From JAHRVQ01 sp029941905 (GTDB lineage Bacteria > Pseudomonadota > Gammaproteobacteria > Pseudomonadales > Azotimanducaceae): a DNA stretch of 64,000 nucleotides. Both the position numbers and the translations under genes were made by a program. The notes beneath the pieces were generated by a model, which ran no database searches, was not told the DNA's origin, and worked only from the letters and a program-made list of their open reading frames with translations. The DNA is taken from NCBI GenBank assembly GCA_029941905.1, contig JAPYTQ010000001.1:310001-374000 (forward strand), read 5' to 3'. This document shows, in pieces, positions 46,840-56,900 of the stretch; position 1 is the first letter of the stretch, and each line of letters opens with the position of its first letter.

Positions 46840-48063
46840 ATGGTATCTACTCAATCCCAGGAGCAGATTAATCCGGGCCAGTCAACCTGGGAGATGTATC
46901 GTTCCCTGCTGTTTTCTGTCTACCTGCCAAGTCTCCTGATGTCCATATGCCAGGGAAGCGTCATGTTAATCATCCCCCTGTTCGCGCTGCAAATGGATGC
47001 GAACATAGGTATCACAGCGCTGGTCTTTTCGCTTCGTGGCCTGGGCAACATGACCGTCGATGTTCCGGCTGGTTATGCCACCGCTCGTTTTGGTGATCGA
47101 AGCATTATGATTGTTGGCGTGGCTTTAATGGCAACCACCGCGCTATTTACCAGCCAGGCGGATTCCCCATTGCAATTGGCTATTGCGGCATTTGCATTCG
47201 GTGCTGCGATGGCAACCTGGTTGCTCGCCAGACTGGCACATATCAGTGAAAAAGTCGCCTCACATCAACGGGGTAAGGCCATATCCACCATGGCTGGAAT
47301 ACAACGGTTCGGAAATCTTGTTGGACCGGTGACCAGTGGTTTGATTGCCCACAAGTTCGGCTTCGGTTATGTATTTCTTTGCATCGGCTTCATTGGCCTT
47401 GCAGCCCTTTTGCTGGTGCTCGTAACCGTGAAGGACAACCAGAAAGCACATCATGAACAAGGCCCGGGGCTTTTCAAACTTGTGCCTCATATCGTATCGG
47501 GACATTACAGGATATTTGCCACGGCTGGACTTGCGGTTCTTTGCCTCACGGTGCTGCGATCAAGCAGACAGCTGCTGATTCCGCTGTGGGGACAGAGCAT
47601 CAATCTTGACAGTGCCACTATCGGACTTGCGGTGAGTTCAGCCGCCGCAATCGACATGTTAATGTTTCCACTGGCGGGTTACATGATGGACAACCTCGGC
47701 CGTCGCTATGCCGCCATTTCCTGCCTGTTAATTCAAGCACTGGGCATATTCCTGATCCCCTTCAGTTCGGGATTTACCGGCCTGGTACTGGCGGCTATGG
47801 TTGCCGGGGCGGGTAACGGCCTGGGTAGTGGTATTAATATGACACTGGGCGCAGATTTCGCACCACCCGCTGAGCGCGGTGAATTTCTTGGCGTGTGGCG
47901 CCTGATGTCCGATGCCGGATCATTCGCGGGCCCAATATTTCTGGGCTATGTCGCAACGAGCGTTGCTCTTGCCAGCGCCTTCACCGCAGTGTCTACAATG
48001 GGAATACTGGGGGCTGCAATTATGCTCCTGTTTGTGAAAGAGACCCTGTTGAAGAAAAAATAG
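46840..48063 (+). CDS. MFS transporter
   Basis: 407 residues, 12 helices. The helix 2-3 loop includes PAGYATARFGDRSIMIVGVA, a relaxed form of the MFS signature. Helix 8-9 loop: MDNLGRRYAAISCLL. The N-terminal 30 residues are polar, then LPSLLMSICQGSVMLIIPLF starts the first helix. It lies 20 bases after the LLM gene, so the two are likely one operon. Its layout resembles drug-proton antiporters. The solute is unknown. Confidence 0.86.
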   Translation: MVSTQSQEQINPGQSTWEMYRSLLFSVYLPSLLMSICQGSVMLIIPLFALQMDANIGITALVFSLRGLGNMTVDVPAGYATARFGDRSIMIVGVALMATTALFTSQADSPLQLAIAAFAFGAAMATWLLARLAHISEKVASHQRGKAISTMAGIQRFGNLVGPVTSGLIAHKFGFGYVFLCIGFIGLAALLLVLVTVKDNQKAHHEQGPGLFKLVPHIVSGHYRIFATAGLAVLCLTVLRSSRQLLIPLWGQSINLDSATIGLAVSSAAAIDMLMFPLAGYMMDNLGRRYAAISCLLIQALGIFLIPFSSGFTGLVLAAMVAGAGNGLGSGINMTLGADFAPPAERGEFLGVWRLMSDAGSFAGPIFLGYVATSVALASAFTAVSTMGILGAAIMLLFVKETLLKKK

Positions 48064-48083
48064 TAATCCATCGGACTCTGACA

Positions 48084-48098
48084 CTAGCAGGCTGCTAG
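48084..48098. repeat. Palindrome shared by the MFS and membrane-protein gene ends
   Basis: CTAGCAGGCTGCTAG is a 7+1+7 palindrome. It lies between the convergent MFS and orphan membrane-protein genes and supplies the TAG stop (48095-48097) of the minus-strand gene. The core AGCAGGCTGCT also occurs at 25468-25478. REP-like element or small bidirectional terminator stem. Confidence 0.55.
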
Positions 48099-49126
48099 AG
48101 TACACCCTCAATAAATATCTCTATAAGTGCCGCAATAACCCAGGTGAGCGGCGGCAGGACTCCAAACAGTAACAAACTTCGAATCCGGTCGGTAAAAGGC
48201 CATTCCTTTATTTTTCTGATCCGGTCTTCGTAGTACATCAAATCCACTTTCGTTAACCTCTCGGCATCCTCGCCCACCAGAGAATAGGACAAATGAGCCC
48301 GGTCTCCGTTAATGGCCCTGAGTACATGATTTAGTTCAATCGCCTTGGCCTGTCGCATCCTCGTCTTGAATCGATTGTAAGGCACAAGGTACAACCCCAA
48401 TGACAAAGCCGGTACGTAAAAAGGCGTCATCATGATGAGTAACTCAGGGAAACTCACCGCACCTGCGGTAATCATCGTGTAGCTTAAAATAATGACGCTC
48501 AGGCCGAATATATAAAGCTTCAGAAACCGGAACATCACGTTAGCCAGATTCGAGTAGAAGTCCGTTTGTAACAGGTCCAATCGAATGTTATCGCAAATCT
48601 TTAACAGCATAATCCACTGCCTGACGAGGATATCAATAATAAGAATGATCAAAAGGTACTGGAACCAATATAAAATCAACGCCGTAGCGTATACCAAAGG
48701 ATACTGATGAGTGATCTGGCCGCTAATATATATATTTGTACATGCCGCGATAAACGCAATCACAATCTCAACCCAGACAATCGCGTTTGATGGCCTCAGT
48801 ATGGGAATGACTTTCAACAGCTTCGGATCAAAATCGAGTACAGACTGCAAATCCCTGTGCCAGCCACGCCCCATTTGCAGATAAAACACCAGGTAATAAC
48901 TGATAATGGCCACAAAGCCAATAACTATCGAATAGATACCGGGTCGCGGATACGCGGAGATGACGATGTTCGATATGCCAAAAATCACCAGGCAGATAAA
49001 TGCCGTTATACCAATCTGCCATGCAGGCAGCCCGGTCCTGTCAAGCCAGACCAAAAATCCGACATGACCAAGACCCGGGGTCGCCTCGTTGTATTCTTCG
49101 TCAACCAGTTCCAATGCACTTGCCAA
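48095..49126 (-). CDS. Orphan multi-pass membrane protein
   Basis: 343 residues with about seven hydrophobic helices, including IGITAFICLVIFGISNIVIS, LILYWFQYLLIILIIDILVR and FLKLYIFGLSVIILSYTMIT. A charged cytoplasmic-looking segment (about 255-315, rich in Arg, Asp, Glu) precedes the last helix. No known motif, transporter signature or catalytic residue is recognisable. It is monocistronic, divergent from the MFS gene at 49296. The stop codon is provided by the palindrome at 48084. It could be a sensor or channel, but nothing in the sequence decides. Confidence 0.65.
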   Translation of the reverse strand: MASALELVDEEYNEATPGLGHVGFLVWLDRTGLPAWQIGITAFICLVIFGISNIVISAYPRPGIYSIVIGFVAIISYYLVFYLQMGRGWHRDLQSVLDFDPKLLKVIPILRPSNAIVWVEIVIAFIAACTNIYISGQITHQYPLVYATALILYWFQYLLIILIIDILVRQWIMLLKICDNIRLDLLQTDFYSNLANVMFRFLKLYIFGLSVIILSYTMITAGAVSFPELLIMMTPFYVPALSLGLYLVPYNRFKTRMRQAKAIELNHVLRAINGDRAHLSYSLVGEDAERLTKVDLMYYEDRIRKIKEWPFTDRIRSLLLFGVLPPLTWVIAALIEIFIEGVL

Positions 49127-49295
49127 CGTTTAGTCCTTTCAGTTGATTGTCCTATCGGGGCAGTTCTCGGACAGCCTCAGGGGAATTCCTATATACTCAC
49201 TTTCGCCGAGACAACCCACATAATAATCATGATGTGATTTTCGTCCACCATCGTCTCGTGCCTTGTCTATTTCGTCGATACAGAAAAAGAAACAA

Positions 49296-50498
49296 ATGAA
49301 ACCACTACACTACTATTTAGTTGGAACCGGATCCTGGTTCCTCTCCTATGGCATCCAGGCTGTTGCATTCGCGTGGCTGGTGACTATCGTGCTTAACGAG
49401 TCAGCAAAAATGGTAGGCGTCGCGCAAATGGCCTTCCTTCTTCCGGCGATGCTGTTGATGCTTATCGGCGGTAGCCTCGCTGATCAGTTAGGCGGTCGTA
49501 GGGTTGCCATTATAGGACATATCGCCGCATCAATCGCGCCCCTATTCCTGACGATTGTGATCGCAACCGACAACCTGAGTTACGCCATGGTAATTGTCTT
49601 CGCGGTTATTATGGGCTGTGCACAAGCGCTGGTAACGCCCGCCCGTGATGGACTGCTGGCCCTGGTCGCAGACGGGCAGATTCAACAAAAAGTTGTTCTG
49701 GTCAGCCTGGTTCAGTTTGGCGTTCAAATGCTCGGGTTTCTGGCCGCTGCTTTTGCGGACAAGTATGGCGCTGAATTTATCCTGATGCTGCAGTTTACCA
49801 TTCTAACCATAGGTACCATTGCCTACTTTCGGTTGGATGTTCCTCACGAAACGCCTCCCAGGCTTGCTGATGGCATGGTAACAAACGTACTGCATTCCAT
49901 AGTCGAGGGCTACAGAACTGTCAAGGCATCGAGACATATGCGTATTGTTGTACTCCAGAATTGTGCCATGGGGGTGTTTTTTATGGGCTCTTACATAGTC
50001 ACTATTCCACTGCTGATTCGGGATTTATACGGAGGGTCTTCAGTTGAACTGTCCTGGATGAATGCGGGAAATTCCCTGGGACTGGTAATCTCCATCTTGT
50101 TCCTGATGCGATTCGGGGACATTCATCGCCAGGGAAGGGCTCTGCTCGTAGCCCAGGGCATCGGTGCCTTTGCTCTGGCGGGTGCGGGATTAGGCCTGGG
50201 GTTTTATACCGCCGTCGGCGCAATTTTTGCCTGGGGTCTTTGTGGGGGCATTGCAATGACGATGTCCCGAACCATCATGCAGGAAAAAGCGCCTCCCGAT
50301 CAGAGGGCTCGAATGATGGGGTTTTACTCGTTTTCGTTTATGGGGTCAGGTCCAATTGGCGCCCTGTTCTGCGGCTACCTGGTAGAAGGCATTGGTCCTG
50401 GACCTGCGTTGATGGTTGCCTCAACGATGATGTTGGCGGTCGTTGTAGTTGTTTCTTTCCAGTCTTCACTTTGGTCGATGGATTCATCCACTACTTGA
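49296..50498 (+). CDS. MFS transporter (EntS/DHA3-like)
   Basis: 400 residues from ATG 49296; a TTG 11 codons earlier (49263) is possible. Helix 1 begins YYLVGTGSWFLSYGIQAVAF. The helix 2-3 loop GGSLADQLGGRRVAIIGHI matches the family signature (GGxLADxxGRR). RTIMQEKAPPDQRARMMGFY near helix 10-11 is typical of the DHA3 drug:H+ antiporter and EntS group. It probably exports a small molecule or siderophore-like compound. The amidohydrolase gene starts 48 bases downstream on the same strand. Confidence 0.86.
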   Translation: MKPLHYYLVGTGSWFLSYGIQAVAFAWLVTIVLNESAKMVGVAQMAFLLPAMLLMLIGGSLADQLGGRRVAIIGHIAASIAPLFLTIVIATDNLSYAMVIVFAVIMGCAQALVTPARDGLLALVADGQIQQKVVLVSLVQFGVQMLGFLAAAFADKYGAEFILMLQFTILTIGTIAYFRLDVPHETPPRLADGMVTNVLHSIVEGYRTVKASRHMRIVVLQNCAMGVFFMGSYIVTIPLLIRDLYGGSSVELSWMNAGNSLGLVISILFLMRFGDIHRQGRALLVAQGIGAFALAGAGLGLGFYTAVGAIFAWGLCGGIAMTMSRTIMQEKAPPDQRARMMGFYSFSFMGSGPIGALFCGYLVEGIGPGPALMVASTMMLAVVVVVSFQSSLWSMDSSTT

Positions 50499-50546
50499 AT
50501 AAAGGTGATGTTAATATGATCCGACATAATCAAATGGAAAACGCTG

Positions 50547-51821
50547 ATGCTGCGTAAACTCACGGTTCTCCTGACTACACTGCTGCTTATCCCGTCCGCG
50601 GCCCTGGCAGAGACTATTCTGCATTGTGAGCGGTTAATAGACGGTTCAAGCGATATGGTACATGAACGTCAATCGATCCGAATCGAGGGCACAAGGATCA
50701 CTTCAATCGAGAATGGTTTCGTCGAGGCTGACCTGGTAATTGATATAGGCGATGCGACATGTATGCCAGGTCTAATGGACATGCACGTGCATATTACTTC
50801 TGAGCTGAATCCGAAGCGATTTGAAAACAAATTTAAACTGGACCCGCAAGATAGCGCGTTCGCTTCGGTTCGTTACGCTAATGCGACGTTGATGGCCGGG
50901 TTTACAACCGTGAGGGATCTCGGCAGCGCAAATAATCTGTCTATCTCTATGCGCAAGGCGATTAACCAGGGCTATATCGTTGGTCCCAGAATTTATACAG
51001 CAGGAACAAGTCTCGCAACCACTGGTGGTCACGCGGACCCGACTAATGGGGTTAATAGCAAATTTCGTGGTGATCCCGGACCGAAAGACGGGGTAATTAA
51101 CAGTGTTGAAGATGCAAGAAAAGCAGTTCGCCAACGGTACAAAGAAGGTGCGGACCTAATAAAAATCACCGCAACCGGCGGTGTTCTAAGTCAGGCTTCC
51201 AGTGGTCAAAACGCGCAGTTTACGGAAGAAGAATTACGCGCCATCATATCAATAGCGAAGGACTACAACTTTAAAGTCGCCGCCCATGCACACGGCACTG
51301 AAGGAATGCAACGGGCAATCAGAGCAGGTATCGATTCCATCGAGCATGGTACCTATATGGACAGGCCGACGATGAAGTTAATGAAGAAGCATGGAACGAC
51401 ATTTGTCCCGACAATTATGGCTGGTAAGTTCGTCGCTGAGAAATCAAAAATTGATGGCTACTTTTCTGACGTTGTCAGGCCGAAGGCAGCAAAGATCGGC
51501 CCACTGATTCAAAATACGTTTGCTGAAGCTTACGAAATGGGCGTTAAAATTGCCTTTGGTACAGATACTGGAGTTTCTGCCCATGGCGACAATTGGAAGG
51601 AATTTGTCTTCATGGTTGAGGCTGGCATGCCAGCCATGGAAGCGATTCAATCCGCAACCAGCCATGGTGCCATGTTGCTGGGAATTGAAGACTCCCTCGG
51701 TACCCTGGAAACAGGAAAAATTGCGGATATCATTGCGGTAAAAGGCGATCCCCTGGCCGATATCAATCAGATGCAGTTCGTTGAATTTGTGATGAAGGAA
51801 GGTGTTGTCTACAAGCGCTAG
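50547..51821 (+). CDS. Exported amidohydrolase (imidazolonepropionase/Xaa-Arg dipeptidase-like)
   Basis: Metal-dependent TIM-barrel hydrolase, 424 residues, with a signal peptide (VLLTTLLLIPSAALA). The HxH pair is in MDMHVHITSE; a bridging Lys is expected in LIKITATGG. The two later histidines are in VAAHAHGTEG and SIEHGTYMD, and the Asp in AFGTDTGVSAHG. All ligands of subtype I amidohydrolases are therefore there. Family relatives hydrolyse dipeptides or lactams in the periplasm. Its stop codon lies in a long inverted repeat shared with the next, convergent gene. The MFS gene is just upstream and may be linked. Confidence 0.88.
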   Translation: MLRKLTVLLTTLLLIPSAALAETILHCERLIDGSSDMVHERQSIRIEGTRITSIENGFVEADLVIDIGDATCMPGLMDMHVHITSELNPKRFENKFKLDPQDSAFASVRYANATLMAGFTTVRDLGSANNLSISMRKAINQGYIVGPRIYTAGTSLATTGGHADPTNGVNSKFRGDPGPKDGVINSVEDARKAVRQRYKEGADLIKITATGGVLSQASSGQNAQFTEEELRAIISIAKDYNFKVAAHAHGTEGMQRAIRAGIDSIEHGTYMDRPTMKLMKKHGTTFVPTIMAGKFVAEKSKIDGYFSDVVRPKAAKIGPLIQNTFAEAYEMGVKIAFGTDTGVSAHGDNWKEFVFMVEAGMPAMEAIQSATSHGAMLLGIEDSLGTLETGKIADIIAVKGDPLADINQMQFVEFVMKEGVVYKR

Positions 51822-51886
51822 TGTAGTGTTCTATGCAAAATTTTGTGACTTGCTTGATATGCGTTTCGTATAGGACACTACACTAG
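51818..51886. repeat. 17-base inverted repeat supplying stop codons of two convergent genes
   Basis: CTAGTGTAGTGTTCTAT (51818-51834) pairs with its near-perfect complement at 51870-51886 (16 of 17 matches, 35-base centre). The left arm holds the TAG stop of the amidohydrolase (51819-51821). The right arm, read on the minus strand, holds the TAG stop (51883-51885) of the GGDEF/EAL regulator. TAGTGTCC is shared with the element at 25449. This is a candidate mobile or REP-type element, or a bidirectional terminator stem. Confidence 0.65.
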
Positions 51887-53946
51887 ACCAGATTATGCTC
51901 CTTCAGGTAAGGAAGCAGCTCATGAGCGGGTAAGGGTCGACTATAGTAGTAACCTTGAACATAGTCACAACCATTTGATCGAAGAATATTAACCTGGTCC
52001 TTTGTTTCAACACCCTCTGCCAGCACTTTCAAACCCAGGTTCTGGCCCAGGCCTATGATGGCCATCGTAATTTTCAAGTCATCATTATTCGTCGTTATAT
52101 CGCGTATAAAGGACTGGTCAATCTTTAGCGTATTGAGGGGAAAGCGCTTCAGGTATTGCAGAGACGAATAACCGGTACCGAAATCATCAATACTGATACT
52201 CAGTCCAAGCTCTCGCAGTTCTTCCAACATCTGAATATTCTGCTCAATATTCTTCATCGCAATGCCTTCGGTTATCTCCAAAGCCAGAGAATCGGAGGAG
52301 ATGCCAGCTTCACGCATGATGCCACCAACCAAATCAGGCACGTTGTTCTCAAACTGCCGGGCAGATAGATTGACTGCTACCCGGAAGCCATTGAAACCCA
52401 CGCTTTCCCAGTTCTTTATCTGATCACAGACGGAACGCAGTACATACTCACCTAGCGCTAAAATCAGACCCGAACGTTCAGCAATGGGAATGAACTCTCC
52501 AGGAGAAATCATGCCCTCTTCCGGATGCGGCCAACGCGCGAGTGCTTCCATACTAACCAGTTTCTCTGTAACAACATCAACAATAGGCTGGTAGTGGACC
52601 TCGAACTGTCCTTCGGCCAGCGCCTGCTGCATGCTGCTTTTGCGTTCAATGAACCGCAGTGCGTTCTCATACATCGCGTTGTCAAAAACGATGTAAGATC
52701 CAGCTGCCTCAGTCTTGGCCTGATGTAACGCGGTATCTGCATCGCGTACCATTTCTTCAGCGGTTTCGTAGACGCCCTGATCAAACAAGATGCCGCCGCT
52801 GGCTGAAAGGTCTAAAGGCGTGCTGCCAATTAGTATAGGCTTTTCAATGGCTTTTTGAATCCGCTCACATGCCTGAATCGCACCGGCTGCAGAATCAACA
52901 GGTTCCAGCAGGATCGCAAAGATATCACCACTAAAGCGTGAAACGGTATCGTCGGGCCTCACGGTGAGCGCAAGCCGGCTAGCGATCTCAATCAGCACCT
53001 TGTCACCAACCTCATGTCCGAGGCCCTCATTAATTGCAGCAAACCCATCAAGACCAAGGAATACAACCGTAAAGTGATCCTGGGCTCCACGTTTGCGCCG
53101 ATTAATCGAACTCTCAAGGCGATTGATAAACAAAGCCCGATTCGGCAGTTCGGTCAGGTCATCGTAAAATGCATTGTGACGAATCTTGTCTTCGTACTGT
53201 ATTTGCCTGCTGATATCACGAAACGTGATAACAAACAGCTCTTCGTCATCGCTGGTAATGAGTTTACTGGAAACTTCGATCGGTATCTCAATTCCAGATG
53301 AGGTCTTTAACGACTGACGAAGATTCATAATCCGTTGATCTTGCCTGATCACGCTGGTATCAAATGTCTGTCCGCCTATCCTGAATTCGGAAAGGGGCAT
53401 TATCTGGGACAGATTCATGTAGCGTGCTTTTTGTCGACACCAACCCGTAATCTTCTCTGCCATGGGATTAAACAAACAAATTTCACCATTAACATCCGTA
53501 ACCACAACACCGTCGCTGATACTGGTAAGGGTAGCATCTAGCCTGCGCCGGGCGCTCGCGAGTTCGGACTCTATTCGATGCTTGAACAGGGCGATTTCGA
53601 TATTGATTTCAAGTTCGCGATTATCAAAAGGCTTCAGTACGTAGCCATAGGGCTCGGATACCTTTGCCCGCTCAAGTGTCTCTTCGTCAGCATAGGCTGT
53701 ACAGAAGATGACTGGTACAGTCATTTTTTTCCTGATTTGGATCGCTGCTTCGATACCGTCAATGTCGTCTGCCAGGTGGATATCCATCAGGATTAGATCA
53801 GGTTTCAGGCTCAGGGCTTTCTGAATCGCCTCCTCGCCTTTTCTGGCCGTGTCGAGCACGTCATAACCCATTCGGGTCAAGCGAGCCTTGATATCTCGTG
53901 CAACTAGTACTTCGTCTTCAACTACTAATAGAGACTTCGTTGACAT
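51883..53946 (-). CDS. Response regulator with PAS, degenerate GGDEF and EAL domains
   Basis: 687 residues. Receiver domain about 1-120 (phospho-Asp 55 in LILMDIHLADD; KPFDNREL follows). PAS about 140-250. GGDEF domain about 265-430 whose active-site motif is SGDIF (RFSGDIF), so cyclase activity is unlikely. EAL domain to the end: VSMEALARWPHPEEG, VAVNLSARQFE, ALEITEG, DDFGTGYSSLQYLKRFP, LKIDQSFI and LAEGVET, so c-di-GMP phosphodiesterase activity looks intact. The start was chosen at ATG 53946, which trims 23 residues and overlaps the kinase gene by 29 bases. The receiver and PAS half resembles the sigma54 regulator at 60898. Likely partner of the kinase upstream. Confidence 0.92.
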   Translation of the reverse strand: MSTKSLLVVEDEVLVARDIKARLTRMGYDVLDTARKGEEAIQKALSLKPDLILMDIHLADDIDGIEAAIQIRKKMTVPVIFCTAYADEETLERAKVSEPYGYVLKPFDNRELEINIEIALFKHRIESELASARRRLDATLTSISDGVVVTDVNGEICLFNPMAEKITGWCRQKARYMNLSQIMPLSEFRIGGQTFDTSVIRQDQRIMNLRQSLKTSSGIEIPIEVSSKLITSDDEELFVITFRDISRQIQYEDKIRHNAFYDDLTELPNRALFINRLESSINRRKRGAQDHFTVVFLGLDGFAAINEGLGHEVGDKVLIEIASRLALTVRPDDTVSRFSGDIFAILLEPVDSAAGAIQACERIQKAIEKPILIGSTPLDLSASGGILFDQGVYETAEEMVRDADTALHQAKTEAAGSYIVFDNAMYENALRFIERKSSMQQALAEGQFEVHYQPIVDVVTEKLVSMEALARWPHPEEGMISPGEFIPIAERSGLILALGEYVLRSVCDQIKNWESVGFNGFRVAVNLSARQFENNVPDLVGGIMREAGISSDSLALEITEGIAMKNIEQNIQMLEELRELGLSISIDDFGTGYSSLQYLKRFPLNTLKIDQSFIRDITTNNDDLKITMAIIGLGQNLGLKVLAEGVETKDQVNILRSNGCDYVQGYYYSRPLPAHELLPYLKEHNLV

Positions 53947-56900
53947 CTTTCTCGTTCCTCGGGAAGGAGATTTCAAAATGCGCTCCATTGGCACTTTCGA
54001 ATCGTAATCTTCCATCCAGTTGTTGGGTTAATATCGAAACAATCTCCATGCCCATCGAGCTTGAACTTTCAAGTGCAAAGCCTTCGGGAAGGCCCTTACC
54101 ATCATCTCCAATCTCAAGCACATATCGACAATTAACACTCTTGAACCGTACGCTAATTGTACCTCGACCTTCCTTTCCCTCGAAAGCATGTTTAAGTGAA
54201 TTAGAAATTAGCTCGTTAATAATTATTCCGCAGGGCACAGCTGTTTCAATGTCCAGCAAGACATTATCTACCTCAATATCAAGGTTCACCATGACACCCT
54301 GAACAGAATAAAAACGATGCAAACTTTTAGCGAGCATGTTGATGTAGTCTTCAAAATCAATTTCTGAAACATTTTCAGATTGATACAGGTTTTCATGTAT
54401 CAATGACATCGACTTGATGCGCTGCTGACTTTCACCCAGTAACTCTGAATAGACATCATCACCAATTGTTTCAGCCTGAATATTCAACATGCTGGAAATT
54501 ACCTGCATGTTGTTCTTTACTCGATGATGTACTTCTTTAAGCAAGAGCTCTTTTTCTTTGAGGGACTCAGCCAGTTCTCTCTGCACAGCCTTGTTCTCTG
54601 CGATCTCATGCTCCAACTCAACTGTTCGCTCACCAACGATTTGTTCCAGGTTGAGTCGGTGCTTCTCAAGTTCAGCTTCGGTTTTCTTTCGACCCGTTAT
54701 GTCCCGGGCAATACTCACATAGGCTGTTTCGTTGTCGCTGTCGTCATGGACTGCGGCAATGGTGATTTCAGTGGTTACAAATTCGGATCCCTTGCGGGTT
54801 TTTACTTCACCGTGCCAGCGACCATTGCTGCGTAAACCTGCCCTGGCGAGACTGGCATCAGAGGGGTCGGAAAACAACAGTGACAGGATAGATCGCCCTA
54901 CTGCCCGTGATGGTGTCACTCCAAGAATGGAGTTAATGGCGTTATTTGCATACATAAGGTGTTTGTTTGCATCGGCAATCAAAACGCAGTCCGTCGCTTC
55001 TTCCAGGGACTCAATATAGAGCTGTAGCCTTTCGCTATAACGCTTCTCGGCCATTCTCCTCAATCTCGACTCATTCGCCTTCTGTACTTGGGAGAGCACG
55101 CCCACACCAATGAGCAGATAAACCAGGTACGCCCACCAGGTCGCCCAAATAGGCGGGTTGACTTTGATCTCGATGGATGCCCCGTCCTCATTCCAGACTC
55201 CGTCATTATTTGAGCCGGTAACCCTGAATACATAGTCTCCATAATCGAGGTTCGTGTAGGTGACTGTATGTGCCCCTCGAGATTCAACCCATTCTTTGTC
55301 AAAACCTTCCAGAAAATATCGAAATTTGTTCTTTGCGGGGGCGGTGTAGTCCATAGCCGCAAATTCGAAACCAATAACGGAATCATTGTATGCTAGCTCG
55401 ATGTTCTCACGGCGATAAACCGGTACAGGCAAATGCACCGTCTTGTTAAACTTCGAAAAACTTGTGATTCTTACTGGTGGAACATAGGTGTTACCGCTAA
55501 TCCTGTGGGGATGGAATGCATTAAAACCGTTATTACCGCCAAACAAAAAGCTGCCGTCCGATAACTTTAACGAAGCGGCCATGTTAAAATCATCACTTTG
55601 CAGCCCATGTTCGAAATCGTATAACACAAACGTATCGCTTCCGGGGTAGTAAACTGACAGTCCCTTCACGCCGCTGATCCATAGATTACCCCCAGCATCT
55701 TCAAGCATTCCCCAGATAGCATTGCTTGCCAATCCATGGCTCATACTACGTCGCATGATCTTCTGGCTGGCAAAATCATAGAAGTTTACTCCAGTACTTC
55801 GGGTGCCTATCCAAACCCCTTTCACAGTAGATAGCAGAGAAATAGTGTCGTCGCTGGACAGCGACTCCGTATCGTCTGGATCATGGCGCAGATTCTGAAG
55901 ATCACCGGTTTCTGGATCAAGGACTACAACACCGCCGCCAAAGGTTGCAATCCACATTGAGCCATCTGTTACTTCAACAATATCGTGAGTTTTTAACTCC
56001 ATGAATTGATCCGATGGAGAGTCAGGGCCAGGAAATCGTTGGAACTTGCCATTTCCCAGATACCTGTTCACACCGCCGCCATAGGTTGTCAACCAGACAT
56101 CACCACGGCTGTCGGTCAATATACGGCTCACCCGGTTATCACTCAGTGAATTGCTATCGTTTGGATCATTGAGAAAAGTTGTAATGACCTTGTCGTCCCG
56201 AATGATGTTGACACCCCCGGACATAGTGCCGACCCACAAGTCATCGCCCTGAACAGCCATGGACATCAATGTGCGGTCAGATAAGCCAATTTCTTCGGTC
56301 GAGTATTGTGTAAAAGTCCCACTGTTAGCATTCCACTTACTAAGGCCATTAATTGATCCAATCCAAATATCGCCATTGGGCATTTCTGCGAATGACGAAG
56401 TATCATTACTTGCCAGACCATGTGCGCTACCCCTTTTGAAGTGAGGGAATGTTCTGCTATCAGCGTTCCACTTGTTTATACCGCTATTGGTGCCTGCCCA
56501 TATGACGCCACCGAGATCCTGGAACAGATTCGCAATAGCATTATCCCCAATGCTCCGCGGGTCTGTCGGATCGTTAATATATGCAGTAAATGCGCCATCA
56601 GCGTACAAGTACAGACCATTGGCAGTGCCAATCCAGATACGGTTGTTCTGATCTCTTAACAACGCCAGGGCACGCCCTGATTTCAATGCAGTGGGTAAGT
56701 TTGTCTGGTAGTCAATACGTGAAAAAATTTCTGTATCAGGATCTAAAACAGACACAGCACCGTTATAGGTCGCTACCCAGATTTTTCCTCCATCATCTTC
56801 TACGATTGCCCTGACGTGATTATCACTAAGCGTTAAAGGGTTTTGTTTATCACTTTCGTATCGTTTAAATGAACCTGTGGTCGGCTCCAGCCGATTCAAT

